Positions 36,847-46,875 of a stretch of DNA of 64,000 nt are shown here, piece by piece; positions within the stretch are counted from its first letter, which is position 1; each line of letters starts with the position of its first letter. The DNA comes from Bacillus sp. B-jedd. Lineage in GTDB: Bacteria; Bacillota; Bacilli; Bacillales; Cytobacillaceae. The notes below the pieces were generated by a model. The model saw nothing but the letters and a program-made list of their open reading frames with translations, did no database searches and was not told where the DNA came from. Where the stretch lies: contig NZ_CCXR01000001.1 in the NCBI RefSeq assembly GCF_000821085.1, forward strand, positions 1,943,001 to 2,007,000. Reading direction: 5' to 3'. Both the position numbers and the translations under genes were made by a program.

Positions 36847-39800
36847 GTGGAAGAAATGAATGAAATTGACCGTTGGATAATGAATCGAGCTGTTTTCTAT
36901 AATTATTGGTATTACCCGAACCAAGAACTAATCTTTAAGGATGGATGTGCTGTTTTAAGAGGACACAATGGTAGTGGTAAGTCGGTCACCACGCAAAGTC
37001 TTATCACTATATTGTTGGACGGAGATGTAAGAAGCCATAAATTAGACCCATTTGGCGGAAGAGAACGAAAAATTTCCGATACCGTACTAGGTGAAAAAGA
37101 ATTATTGGGATTAAACCATCGGATAGGGTATATTGCATTGGAGTTTAAAAAAGGGAAATCAGGAGTGACCAAAACTATCGGAATGGGTATTGAAGCAGAT
37201 AGAGAGAAGAAACAACCTAAGGTCTGGTACTTTATTATTAATGGAAAACGAATTGGTAATAGAGAAAGGGATTTACGACTTTATACAACCGAAACGATTG
37301 ATGGAGAAGTAAGATCCATCCCCCGAAATGAAAAGGATTTGCGAATGACGATTGAGGGGAAACTTCAATGTGGGAAGGTCTATAACAATCGTGATGAATA
37401 TGCGTCAATGGTTAACAAACAGCTATTTGGATTTGAAAATCTTGAAAGTTATAAAGGGTTAATTGATTTATTGCTTCAGGCGAGAAGCCCAAAATTAAGT
37501 GACCAAAACAAACCAGAAGGGGCAGCCTATGTATTAAATGATTCATTGCCTCAGCTGACTGAAGAAGAACTTCGACCGTTAACCTCTTCCATTGAATCAA
37601 TCAATCGGTTAGAAAATGACCTCATTACATATAAAGAAGATTTAAAGGAAATCCGGAAATTACATGAAGTCTACCAGGAATACAATGAAGTGGCTTTTAC
37701 AGAGAAGGCTGACTCATTTTTAAGGGCATACAAACAATATGAATGCACAAAAAAGAGGTTAGCAGAAAAGAGGAAAAAGCTAGAAGATAGTAATACCAAA
37801 CTCGGATCCATAACCAAAGAAATTAGACAAGCCAATGATTCTTTAGAAGTCTATAAAACAGAAAAAGCCGATTTAGGTGTGGAAGAGATAGAGTCAGTTC
37901 TAAGTAAAAAAGACTCACAATTGAATCAATTAAAGAAACAAAAAGAACGATACGAATCCCTTTTGAAAAAAAAAGAAGCTGCAAAACAAGCGCATGATGT
38001 CTATAAAAAGAAATATGAAGAATCCGAAGCGAAAATGCTACAAACAGAAAGAGAATTGCTTGGATACATGGATGAACTTAAAGAAACTTCGACAGAACTG
38101 AGCTTTCCATTTCATTCCCAATATTTTGAACACTTCTCTCTGAATCACAAGGAGGATAAGGACTACGATTTCCGTACATGGGAGCAGTTACTCCGAAATT
38201 ATAGGGCGACCATCAATAAGGCTAAAAGAGAAATAGAGAAATATGAACAACTGAGAAGAGATGTAACGACATTGGAAAACACGCTTGGGGAAATTCGAAT
38301 GAAAATCGATGAAGCCCAAAGGAGAATTGATGAGACGGATGAAGAATATCAAGATGAATTACGGCATATTGGAGAAAAAATAGCCTACTGGGCAAAAGAG
38401 GCGACATCACTTGCTGTTCCAAGGGAGATAGTAGACGGGTTGTTATCTAATTTGGACGATATCTTTGATGTAATCGATAAAGAGAAATACTTGGGTGAGT
38501 TACAAAAACATGTTTCTGACATAGGAGAGAAGGCTCAATCCGAAGTACTACGCTTGAAGATGGAAATATCAAATGAAACACAAACTATTCTGTCCATTCA
38601 GAATGAAATAATAGAGTGGGAAAATGAAAAAGAGGTGGAGCCGGATTTTGTCCTTACCAAAAAGCAAGATTGGGATAAATTAAAGCAGGACAAGATACCA
38701 TTCCAACCGTTTTATGAAGCATTTGAATTCCATAAAGGCATTGAGAACGAAGAACAAAGAATTATCCAGAACGTATTATATGAATCGGGCATTCTTTTGT
38801 CGGTTATTGTAGGTAAAGAGGATAGTGAACGCGCTGCTTCCTTTGCTTCTGTTTTGAAATACAACCAAGTAAAAAACAAAAATTTATACCAGGTTCTACA
38901 TGCTGTTGAAAATCCAGAGTGGAACGACGTGTTAAAAGGTATCTCGTTTGAGAAACATGGTGATGCCTATGTTCTTGGCGATGGTACATTTCAAACCAGC
39001 TTTGTAAAGGGAAAGGCTTCTCTCTACAGTGGTGACGTCTATATCGGTAAAACTGCAAGAGAAAACTTTCGGATGAAAAAAATAGAAGAGTTGCAAACTC
39101 TAAAGGGAATCCATGAAGACGCCAAAAATGGATTAGAGCAAAATGTTAATGATTTTCAAAAGTTAAAAGAAAATATCCAATCGGAATTGGGTGCTTTTCC
39201 AATTCTTGACTCATTAAAAGAATTGCTAAAAGACATTGAATCGGAGAATGACCGGATTAAGAATGTGTATGAGCCGGAAGCTAAAGAAAAAAAAGAAAAA
39301 ATTAACTTGTTAACTGACGAATCAAAGGATATTATGACAGCAGTTAAGCGAATGGATTTGCCAATCATGAGGTTGGAAGTGGATTATCTTGCAGATGAGG
39401 TCATTCGAATAGACGGATATGCGGAGTGTTTGCAGGACATTCAAAATAGTTATAAAGATAGAGTTACAGCTTCCGATAATATTGAGAATTTCATGGAACA
39501 AGCAAAAATACAGTCTCAATTAGAGCAAGATCACCATTCTGATATGGTGGATGTCGAGCTTGATATCCAAAAGATTAATAAGTCCATCAAGGGACTGAAT
39601 AGACGATTAGAAGAATTAGGGGAACAGAAAATTCTACAACGAGTGGAGGAACTTTCGAAATTAATCAACGATACCATTCCAAATCTCTTGCGCCAACTAT
39701 ACGGGGATGAGACGGAAACTAAGCGTGATATTACTGATTTCACAAATCAAATCGAAGCAATAGAGCAAAATGAAATTCCGTTTGATAAAACGGTATTCGA

Positions 39801-41007
39801 AGCTTGGGAAAATTTGTTTCATGAACAAGTAAGACTTGGGTACGTGGAATTTGAGGAAAATATCGTTACCCTACAAGAAAAAGCCCAAAATGCACTCACG
39901 AGACTAGGGCATTTAATCGATAAAAATCGAACCAAAATTGAGGGCGTAAAGAAAAGATTGAATCAGCGTTTTCAAAAATGCGCGGTGGACTATCAAAAGT
40001 ATGAACCTATCTTAGATAATACTCAGTCAGAACATATACCCGTCTACGAGACCCAAGATGACACGAAAATACAAAGTATCAACTTCATCAGAGAACAGAT
40101 GTCTCGAATTATTGTTACGCTAGAGATAGATGAAATCCGTTTATCTCCAAAAAATGTAGTTGACCGATTATCAAAACGGATAGAGGATATGGAAAGAGAT
40201 GCGAATGAAAAAGATAGAGAATTGTACCAAGAAATTCTCATTAACACTTTGGGTGACAAAATTAGACGGAAGATACAGTATGTGGAAGCTTGGGAAAAAG
40301 AAATGAACAAATTTATGGAGCATAAAAACCTAATTAAATTCCGAATCAAATGGGTTCCGAAAGATTCGGAAAAACCGGAGGAAATGAACACGCGAGCACT
40401 AGTAGAAGCATTGAAGAAAAATACCAGATGGATAGATATTGATGAAATCAGTAATCATTTCCGCTCAAAAATTAAAGATGCCAAACGAAAATATGAAAAT
40501 GAAGCTGAAGCTAATCTCCAACAAATCATGAAGGAAGTGTTGGATTACCGAAGCTGGTTCCACTTTGAAATATATTTCACCAAAAAAGGGGATAAGGAAA
40601 AGAAACTAAACCGGAACACCTATGGGGAATTAAGTGGAGGGCAGCGCGTTTTGGCAATGGTGACCCCCGTACTGGCAGCTCTTTATTCTAAATATATGGA
40701 AGGAAGAGAAGATGCCCCAAGAATCTTCACATTAGATGAAGCATTTGCCCGTGTGGACGAAGAGAGCATCAATGTAATGTTTGAATACATCTACAAGCTG
40801 GGATTTAACTACATTCTTAATTCTCAGTCGCTGTGGGGATGTTTTGAGTCCGTGCCTTCCCTTAATATATACGAATTATCTAGACCGGATAATCGTCCGT
40901 TTGTAGCCATTCAATCTTACTACTGGAATGGAAACAAAAGAGTAACCGTAGATGAAGCTTGGATGCAACGAGAAAAAGAAGGGGAAATGGTCAATGTCGC
41001 CACTTGA
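36847..41007 (+). CDS. jetC: Wadjet type II SMC-like ATPase JetC (TIGR02680)
   Basis: 1386 aa; GTG with AGGAGG seven bases upstream. Walker A 'GHNGSGKS' is at residues 39-46. Two very long coiled-coil arms with a hinge region follow. The ABC signature 'LSGGQR' lies near 1262-1267 and Walker B 'TLDEAFARVDE' near 1295-1305, with Asp1297 and Glu1298. This is the motor that extrudes DNA loops in the Wadjet complex. It overlaps jetD by 14 bases. Confidence 0.93.
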   Translation: MEEMNEIDRWIMNRAVFYNYWYYPNQELIFKDGCAVLRGHNGSGKSVTTQSLITILLDGDVRSHKLDPFGGRERKISDTVLGEKELLGLNHRIGYIALEFKKGKSGVTKTIGMGIEADREKKQPKVWYFIINGKRIGNRERDLRLYTTETIDGEVRSIPRNEKDLRMTIEGKLQCGKVYNNRDEYASMVNKQLFGFENLESYKGLIDLLLQARSPKLSDQNKPEGAAYVLNDSLPQLTEEELRPLTSSIESINRLENDLITYKEDLKEIRKLHEVYQEYNEVAFTEKADSFLRAYKQYECTKKRLAEKRKKLEDSNTKLGSITKEIRQANDSLEVYKTEKADLGVEEIESVLSKKDSQLNQLKKQKERYESLLKKKEAAKQAHDVYKKKYEESEAKMLQTERELLGYMDELKETSTELSFPFHSQYFEHFSLNHKEDKDYDFRTWEQLLRNYRATINKAKREIEKYEQLRRDVTTLENTLGEIRMKIDEAQRRIDETDEEYQDELRHIGEKIAYWAKEATSLAVPREIVDGLLSNLDDIFDVIDKEKYLGELQKHVSDIGEKAQSEVLRLKMEISNETQTILSIQNEIIEWENEKEVEPDFVLTKKQDWDKLKQDKIPFQPFYEAFEFHKGIENEEQRIIQNVLYESGILLSVIVGKEDSERAASFASVLKYNQVKNKNLYQVLHAVENPEWNDVLKGISFEKHGDAYVLGDGTFQTSFVKGKASLYSGDVYIGKTARENFRMKKIEELQTLKGIHEDAKNGLEQNVNDFQKLKENIQSELGAFPILDSLKELLKDIESENDRIKNVYEPEAKEKKEKINLLTDESKDIMTAVKRMDLPIMRLEVDYLADEVIRIDGYAECLQDIQNSYKDRVTASDNIENFMEQAKIQSQLEQDHHSDMVDVELDIQKINKSIKGLNRRLEELGEQKILQRVEELSKLINDTIPNLLRQLYGDETETKRDITDFTNQIEAIEQNEIPFDKTVFEAWENLFHEQVRLGYVEFEENIVTLQEKAQNALTRLGHLIDKNRTKIEGVKKRLNQRFQKCAVDYQKYEPILDNTQSEHIPVYETQDDTKIQSINFIREQMSRIIVTLEIDEIRLSPKNVVDRLSKRIEDMERDANEKDRELYQEILINTLGDKIRRKIQYVEAWEKEMNKFMEHKNLIKFRIKWVPKDSEKPEEMNTRALVEALKKNTRWIDIDEISNHFRSKIKDAKRKYENEAEANLQQIMKEVLDYRSWFHFEIYFTKKGDKEKKLNRNTYGELSGGQRVLAMVTPVLAALYSKYMEGREDAPRIFTLDEAFARVDEESINVMFEYIYKLGFNYILNSQSLWGCFESVPSLNIYELSRPDNRPFVAIQSYYWNGNKRVTVDEAWMQREKEGEMVNVAT

Positions 41008-42325
41008 GGAACTAGTTGAAATGTTTAAACAGGAAAATGGCTTTAATCGGCTTTTTTCCTCCTTTTATGAACGTTACAGAAGCTATGGAAGACTTGAGAA
41101 AGGAATAACGGTAATCATTGAAAAACCGACAGAATTGGAACGTGATGCAATTGGCGGGTTGATGGGACACGATTATTCCAAAAAGAAAAAAATAACCATT
41201 ACGGCATCACAGTTTGAAAGAGGCTTGCAGAAAACCAAATATGGGAAATGGATCCCGGATATCTCCTTAACGGAAATCGTAGAGTTATATGTTGGTGAAA
41301 AGTTGTTAACCAAAAAAGAAGCCGCAAGTACCTATTTAGAAGATAGGTCTTCTTTTTTTCTGTCGTTCAAAACGCCTGAACATCCAGATGAATTACACCA
41401 AATTGTCGATTGGATATTGAGTGTAGAGAATAAAAATAATCGTTATTACGCCCAATTCAAACAAAATAAAGCGGGGATTGAAAAGAATCTGAAGACCTTA
41501 TCTCTACTTTTTCAATCGTTCCCTTTGAAGGAACCCGTTTATCTGCCCATATTTGCTTCGAAAGTTACGCGAAACCCTCATGCGTTTGACGGAGGAACAG
41601 AGAGAGGTGAAATCTTAATCCATGCCTTACAAGTTCTACAAGAAATTATGACCGGCGCCAAAATAAAACCTTCCTTAAACGCAGAAGAAATAAATGAGTT
41701 ATTGTTTAAATTCAACCTATTAAGAGATGATTTAACTAATTATGTCACCATTTTTAATATAGAGGGTACCAATCATTCAGGGGAGCCAAACGAGTTATTG
41801 CGAGGTTTAGTGACAGAAAAAAGTGCTGTGAATCTTCCTCTTAAAGAGGTCATGAAACTAAGTATGGTAAGTGCTAAGAACAATACTGTATTCATGATTG
41901 AAAACTCAAGTGTATCATCCTATATCATTGATGAATTAATAAGGCTAAATAAGGATGTTTCAATTATCTGTGGAAATGGCTTCTTAAAACTAGCTACCCT
42001 GAAATTCTTGGATATCTTTATCCGAAACGGAGGAACTATTTATTATTCAGGTGATTGTGATCCGGAAGGAGTAGGAATTGCCCAAAGGTTAATAAGTCGG
42101 TATGGTGAATCTGTTCGTTTATTTCTCTGTGATAGAGCATCATACCTTAAGTCTTTATCAGATGAAAGCATAGAACCATCACGACTAGCTCAATTAGGAA
42201 ATAATATAGAAGATAAGGAACTTCAAGAAGTGAAGGATGAAATGCTAGCTCATAAGAAAGCAGGTTATCAAGAAAATATTTTGGATGAAATTTTGACATA
42301 TGTGATGAATGATTTATATATTTAG
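40994..42325 (+). CDS. jetD: Wadjet type II nuclease JetD (TIGR02679/DUF2399)
   Basis: 443 aa from ATG 40994 (AAGGGG upstream; an earlier ATG at 40952 has none). The C-terminal toprim-like DUF2399 domain has 'MIENSS' (Glu303) and 'SGDCDPEG' with Asp354, Asp356 and Glu358, the metal site that cuts DNA. The N-terminal part is the DUF3323-like arm. JetD is the topoisomerase VI-like nuclease that cleaves extruded circular DNA. This gene completes the operon. Confidence 0.92.
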   Translation: MSPLEELVEMFKQENGFNRLFSSFYERYRSYGRLEKGITVIIEKPTELERDAIGGLMGHDYSKKKKITITASQFERGLQKTKYGKWIPDISLTEIVELYVGEKLLTKKEAASTYLEDRSSFFLSFKTPEHPDELHQIVDWILSVENKNNRYYAQFKQNKAGIEKNLKTLSLLFQSFPLKEPVYLPIFASKVTRNPHAFDGGTERGEILIHALQVLQEIMTGAKIKPSLNAEEINELLFKFNLLRDDLTNYVTIFNIEGTNHSGEPNELLRGLVTEKSAVNLPLKEVMKLSMVSAKNNTVFMIENSSVSSYIIDELIRLNKDVSIICGNGFLKLATLKFLDIFIRNGGTIYYSGDCDPEGVGIAQRLISRYGESVRLFLCDRASYLKSLSDESIEPSRLAQLGNNIEDKELQEVKDEMLAHKKAGYQENILDEILTYVMNDLYI

Positions 42326-42808
42326 TCGTCTACGGCGTGAATTATATTTAGCAATTAGACCACTGGTAGCCCATACTCCAACTTTTACAGCGTTGCACCA
42401 ACACTATACAACTCGACCTAAAATAAGCCAATAAAGAACAACAGTCCCATATTGCATTGTGCTGCAAGTTAAAGTTTAGGTGCCAGCACCACCCGAATTT
42501 TCATTGTATTTTGAAGGCGAAAACTTTTAGTTCGATTTGAAAGTTCTTCCCCTTTTATTTATTTCAACACGGTTCTGTACATTCGCACTCCATACTAATT
42601 ACCTAAATCCTACACGGCAAGGCATTTCCATCAGACAAATTTAATATCCCATTAAATCGGTCAACACATGGTTTTAGGTAATGAAATTGAAATTCTCCCG
42701 CTTTTTTGAAATAAAAAAATCCTTTAGGTATGACTCTTTTTCATCTGGAAGTAAATGGTTAACTGGTGGTATAATAAGTTTAAATCATACCTAGGAGGAT
42801 GGTATTTA
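42326..42808. other. Spacer after Wadjet with promoter of a broken lipoprotein gene
   Basis: No gene is supported. GGTGCCAGCACC near 42479-42490 resembles the arms of the brxC-pglX palindrome and may be a remnant. An extended -10 box, TGGTATAAT (42767-42775), about 20 bases before the ribosome binding site AGGAGG, probably served the next gene. Confidence 0.4.
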
Positions 42809-43377
42809 TTGAGGAAAACATTCATTGCATTTTATTATCATCATTCCTTTTAATAAGCTGTAGCGGAGAATCAATTTCAAACAAGAATGAGAGTCATAAA
42901 AAAGATCATGATACATAAACTGTGGTGAGCTCAAGGAAATCGAACATAGCTGATACAAAAACTGCTAACAAAGAAAGTACAACTAAGAAGTCAGAGCCCA
43001 AGTTAAGAGCGGATGGAAAATGGATCCAGATGGATGCAAGACTATATTACTTACAAGGCACTATTAAACGAATCGGTAAAAATCAAGATGGTACAATCTC
43101 AATGACCCTTTTGGCAGAAAAAACGTTTGATAATCCTGCTAGCGGAGCTCAAATCCCTTTTGAAATAGGCAAAGAATATTCCTTCTTACTTAAAGAACTG
43201 CCTTCAAAAGATCTTTTAAATCAAAAGGTAATAATTTATGGAGGAGGAATTACATCAAATGACCGAGACCGTTTTTTAGGCGCGAAAATTGCTTACTTCC
43301 TTAAGAACAAACACTTTGTTGATTTTAATGGCAATGAAGCTGTTCTCCCACCAACTGATTATCCTTATGAACTTTAA
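42809..43377 (+). pseudogene. Lipoprotein gene with frameshift and in-frame stop
   Basis: TTG 42809 follows AGGAGG and begins MRKTFIA. The frame must shift within the first ten codons to read 'LLSSFLLISC', a lipoprotein signal with its Cys. That frame meets TAA at 42916-42918 and then continues open in the same frame to 43377 (151 codons, 'DGKWIQMDARLYYLQGTIK...'). The product would have been a secreted lipoprotein of about 185 aa, not recognised. Two lesions make a real pseudogene more likely than sequencing error, though the second half might be expressed from GTG 42922. Confidence 0.65.
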
Positions 43378-43391
43378 ATAAATCGAACAAA

Positions 43392-43428
43392 AAAGAGGAT
43401 GCAGGAACTGATGGCATCCTCTTTCTAT
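43392..43428. terminator. Terminator
   Basis: AAAGAGGATGC (43392-43402) pairs with GCATCCTCTTT (43414-43424); A and T-rich ends on both sides allow function in either direction. Confidence 0.8.
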
Positions 43429-43429
43429 A

Positions 43430-43580
43430 TTATTTTGCAAGTTGGGCTGTTTCCAATGCGGCAATTTAATACAGCACTTCAGTTACTCTCTTCATTTCAA
43501 CTTTTGAGCCTAAAACATGACCGCACTCAGGTTTTACTGAACGATTTGCCAAGAATCGTATGAACTAGAAAATGCGCGAG
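43430..43580. other. Spacer with possible decayed coding pieces
   Basis: Leftward, a short frame reads 'SVKPECGHVLGSKVEMKRVTEVLY' in two parts divided by a stop. Rightward, a piece reads 'YELENARAANEGYEQSY'. Both look protein-like but neither is recognised and no start is seen. Likely gene debris. Confidence 0.25.
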
Positions 43581-43608
43581 CTGCAAATGAAGGTTACGAG
43601 CAAAGTTA

Positions 43609-43968
43609 TCAATTCTTTCTGATAACTCCCTTTTTCTCCAGGTTCACTAGTATCCCTTTGTTCTTAAACCTGTTGTAGGCAATGAATTTATTTAGATCCT
43701 TAAGTGTCAGTGTTGAAGGATGTACCGCAAGTTCGTAGTCTTTTACTTTTGCAAGCAAAGATAGTGCGAAATCAATTTGTTTATCGGTGAGGGAATAGTC
43801 TTCGGACTGCTCTTTTATTTGTCCTGCTGTAGCTTTTTCGAGCGTGGCAGCGTGTTCTTTTATTCTTGCATCGACGAGTGCTTCGACTTCGTCTTGGCTG
43901 ACTCCTTTTGGTTGTGGTTTGGCCGGTTCTGATGAGCCTAGCAACATATTTAATATACTTTTCAGCAT
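43609..43968 (-). CDS. Unknown 119-aa protein
   Basis: Leftward, ATG at 43968 with only a weak AGAG upstream. A Pro/Lys-rich linker (about 13-25) is followed by a helical acidic part ('SQDEVEALVDARIKEHAATLEKA') and a C-terminal part ('LTDKQIDFALSLLAKVKDYELAVHPS'). Not recognised; the coding-like composition and full frame support a real gene. Confidence 0.6.
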   Translation of the reverse strand: MLKSILNMLLGSSEPAKPQPKGVSQDEVEALVDARIKEHAATLEKATAGQIKEQSEDYSLTDKQIDFALSLLAKVKDYELAVHPSTLTLKDLNKFIAYNRFKNKGILVNLEKKGVIRKN

Positions 43969-44168
43969 GTTTTCACTCTCTTTCGGAAAATGATCGGTTT
44001 ATTTATAAGTGCTACACTACCATTTTAAGATTTTGCCAGGAAAAAACAATGGTTTATGGGGAAATTTGTTTAAATTTACTATGTTTCAGTAAATTATGTA
44101 AATATTTAGGTAGTTGATTAGTTGGATGTAGTATAATAAAGGAAAATACTATATTTGGAGCGGGTATA

Positions 44169-46004
44169 ATGGCGGTTACAGTTCCAGAAACGATTCGGAG
44201 CAGTGCGACAGCTGGCGAACGGCTTGTGTTCCGGACGTTGAAAACTTATTTGCCTGATGATTATATCGTTTATTTCGAGCCGGAAATCCAGGGGAGACGG
44301 CCGGATTTTGTCATAATCGGGCCTGATTTGGGGCTTGTTGTTCTGGAAGTGAAGGATTATACGAAGAATACACTTTTTCAGCTGAATCATGACGAGTGGC
44401 ATATCTTGACGACTTCGGGTGATCAGGCTGTTATTAAAAGTCCGATTAAGCAGGCACGCGAAAATGTCTTTAAGGTTGTTGATGTCCTGAAAAAGGATAA
44501 AAACCTGATCCAGACCGAAGGAAAGTATCAGTTCAATTTAAAGTTCCCTTATGGGTATGGAGTTGTTTTCACGAGACTGTATGCGAAGGATTTTGTCGAA
44601 GAAGGTCTTTATACTGTGATTGAGCCGGACCTTTGCCTAAACCGGGATGAAATTGATCCGGATAAGGAAGGGTTTTCGGAAGAAATTTTGATGGAAAAGA
44701 TTTTAAATATGTTTATTGTGCCTTTCCGGCTGAGGGAGCCGCTTTCGTTTGAGGATATCAATGCGATGCGCTATCACTTGTTCCCGGAAGTGCGGATCAG
44801 CGCGGAGTTCAAGCCGCCGGTTCCATACCAGGATCAGTTGCTGCTGTCGCTGCATGACATCAAGACGATGGATTTGCATCAGGAAAACCTGGCCAAGCAA
44901 CTGGGCGATAAAAACAGGCTGATTCGCGGAGTTGCCGGAAGCGGAAAGACAATCATTCTGGCGAGCCGCGCAAAAATGCTCTCCAAACAGCATCCTGACT
45001 GGAATATCCTGATCCTTTGCTACAATATTTCTTTGGCGAATTCGATCCAGCAGATGATTACCCATATGCTGAACGAACCTGAGGATTTGTTTGATTTTAA
45101 TTTTGCCGGGGGAAGTGTCGAGAATCCGGTTGTGAACCGTAACATTAAAGTGCGAAATTTCCATGCGTGGCTGAAGCATGATTTGAAAATCAGGGAAGGC
45201 CAGATTGGTGTTGTTATTGAGAAGATTAAGAAGAAAGAAGCGATTTTGCCTACATATGATGCGATCCTGATTGATGAAGGCCAGGACTTTGAGGCGGATT
45301 GGCTCAGTCTTGTCAGCTCGCTGCTGAATGAGAAGACCCAGTCGCTGCTTCTTGTCGAGGACCGGGCGCAGGATATTTACAAACGGAAACGGTCGTATGT
45401 GCAGGATACCGGGCTCAGTTTCCAGGGCCGGTCAAAGATCCTTTCGATCAATTATCGGAATACGCAGCAGATTGTCAAGTTCGCTTGGGATTTTTACCGG
45501 AAGCATTCGATCCTTAAGAACAAGGTTGTGAACCGTGATTTGGAAGGGGAGATTATTGCCCCGCAAAGCACGAAAAGGAAGGGGCCTGTTCCTGGACTCA
45601 TCCGGGCGAAGAATTTCTATGAGGAAATGAAGCTGGTGACCCGCTTGATGAAGAAGCTGTATGATGACCGAAAAGTGCCTTATCATGAGATGCTCGTTCT
45701 TTACCGGGTGAAGCGGAATTCGTCCTATCCAATTATTGATATTATACAGAAGTCACTGAAGGATGCGGGGCTGCCATCCTACTGGATCACCGAGAACGAG
45801 AAGACGAAGCGTTCTTTCGAAAAGGAAGATGGCAGGATTAAGATTAGTACAATCGACAGCAGCAAAGGGCTAGATTTCAGGGCAGTGTTCATCGTCAATA
45901 CGGATTCGATGCCGTTTCCGTTGGAGGAGGACAAGGAAAGGGAAGTGTCGCTTCTGTATATCGGGATGACGCGGGCGAAGAGTGGGGTTAAGAGGGTTAG
46001 GTAA
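44169..46004 (+). CDS. NERD nuclease / UvrD-like helicase fusion
   Basis: 611 aa; ATG after GGAGCGGG. Residues about 10-130 are a NERD (nuclease-related) domain with Glu17, Asp46 and Glu60-x-Lys62 as the PD-(D/E)XK-like site. Residues about 245-611 are a superfamily 1 helicase: Walker A 'GVAGSGKT' (254-261), 'DEGQDF' and 'TIDSSKGLDF'. The protein stops right after motif VI ('IGMTRAK'), earlier than I expect for such proteins, so its end may have been replaced or cut. Base composition is more GC-rich than that of its neighbours. Probably DNA repair or defence; lies at the right end of the island. Confidence 0.85.
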   Translation: MAVTVPETIRSSATAGERLVFRTLKTYLPDDYIVYFEPEIQGRRPDFVIIGPDLGLVVLEVKDYTKNTLFQLNHDEWHILTTSGDQAVIKSPIKQARENVFKVVDVLKKDKNLIQTEGKYQFNLKFPYGYGVVFTRLYAKDFVEEGLYTVIEPDLCLNRDEIDPDKEGFSEEILMEKILNMFIVPFRLREPLSFEDINAMRYHLFPEVRISAEFKPPVPYQDQLLLSLHDIKTMDLHQENLAKQLGDKNRLIRGVAGSGKTIILASRAKMLSKQHPDWNILILCYNISLANSIQQMITHMLNEPEDLFDFNFAGGSVENPVVNRNIKVRNFHAWLKHDLKIREGQIGVVIEKIKKKEAILPTYDAILIDEGQDFEADWLSLVSSLLNEKTQSLLLVEDRAQDIYKRKRSYVQDTGLSFQGRSKILSINYRNTQQIVKFAWDFYRKHSILKNKVVNRDLEGEIIAPQSTKRKGPVPGLIRAKNFYEEMKLVTRLMKKLYDDRKVPYHEMLVLYRVKRNSSYPIIDIIQKSLKDAGLPSYWITENEKTKRSFEKEDGRIKISTIDSSKGLDFRAVFIVNTDSMPFPLEEDKEREVSLLYIGMTRAKSGVKRVR

Positions 46005-46084
46005 TAAAGTAGTTGATAGAATATTGACGAGCGAAGCCTTTAAAACATTGAGATAATTGCATTTTTATAAAGGAATGATAATTA

Positions 46085-46537
46085 TTGAAAAAAACCATTT
46101 ATATTTTGGCCTTAATGTTTTTATCAATCGGTATATTTGGTTGTCAGCAAGACAATGAAAAGAAGGTTGATAGTACACCATCTAGCACAGTAGAAAAGAT
46201 AACTTATTATGGAGAGGGAGAATACTGGAAGGCCACGATAGTTAATGGAATTTCAAAAGGTTCATATGAAACAGATTTCACCTTGAGCATTGAGTACAAA
46301 GGCGATTTAGGAGATTTAAAAGATATACATCAAATTAGTTACATTTATAAATATGGCATAGCAGAAGGCAAACGCTCTGAAAATGGACCTGAAGGGTTAT
46401 CTCCAATAAAAGGAGCTATCGTATTTCAAGATAACTCAAGTATAAATAATGGTTTTGTTAATGAACAAACGGTTATCCCGTTTAAAATAGAGTGGAATGA
46501 AAAAGTAGAAGAATTTGAATTAAAATATAGTAAGTAA
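46085..46537 (+). CDS. Putative lipoprotein, unknown
   Basis: 150 aa; TTG after AAAGGA. The signal peptide 'KKTIYILALMFLSIGIFGC' ends in a lipobox with Cys20, so the protein should be anchored outside the membrane. The rest is beta-rich and not recognised ('YYGEGEYWKATIVNGISKG', 'TVIPFKIEWN'), rather like small Bacillus lipoproteins. Confidence 0.75.
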   Translation: MKKTIYILALMFLSIGIFGCQQDNEKKVDSTPSSTVEKITYYGEGEYWKATIVNGISKGSYETDFTLSIEYKGDLGDLKDIHQISYIYKYGIAEGKRSENGPEGLSPIKGAIVFQDNSSINNGFVNEQTVIPFKIEWNEKVEEFELKYSK

Positions 46538-46634
46538 TTAACTTTTAATGTGGTTTTCAGTACGTCATCTAACAAAATGATTTTGTCACTTTTCTTATTC
46601 AAACGAGTGAAAATTTTCAATAAGCATTTAAAAC

Positions 46635-46661
46635 AAAGGACCACAGTCAGGTCCTTCTTTT
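46635..46661 (+). terminator. Rho-independent terminator
   Basis: AAGGACC (46636-46642) pairs with GGTCCTT (46650-46656), followed by CTTTT. Confidence 0.75.
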
Positions 46662-46719
46662 ATGGTCAAACCCGAACTCCATTTAGATACAATACTGTAG
46701 AGAAGAAAAGGAGACCATT

Positions 46720-46797
46720 GAAGATATGATTACTCTGCATAAAGTGGCAATGCATGTTGAGAAGGAAGAGAATCTGACTATTGATTATTGGAGATGA
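46720..46797 (+). pseudogene. Remnant of the gene family at 53692
   Basis: The frame reads 'MITLHKVAMHVEKEENLTI' and then a stop (TGA 46795-46797). It matches residues about 60-78 of the protein at 53692 ('LVTLHKEAFQVEKEENLTI'), also at the DNA level. Only this middle piece remains. Confidence 0.65.
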
Positions 46798-46875
46798 ATT
46801 AAGCCATTTATGCGGAGATTTGAGCCATTCATTGCGGAATTCGAGAGAAGACACACAGTATAAGGAGGAATTAAA

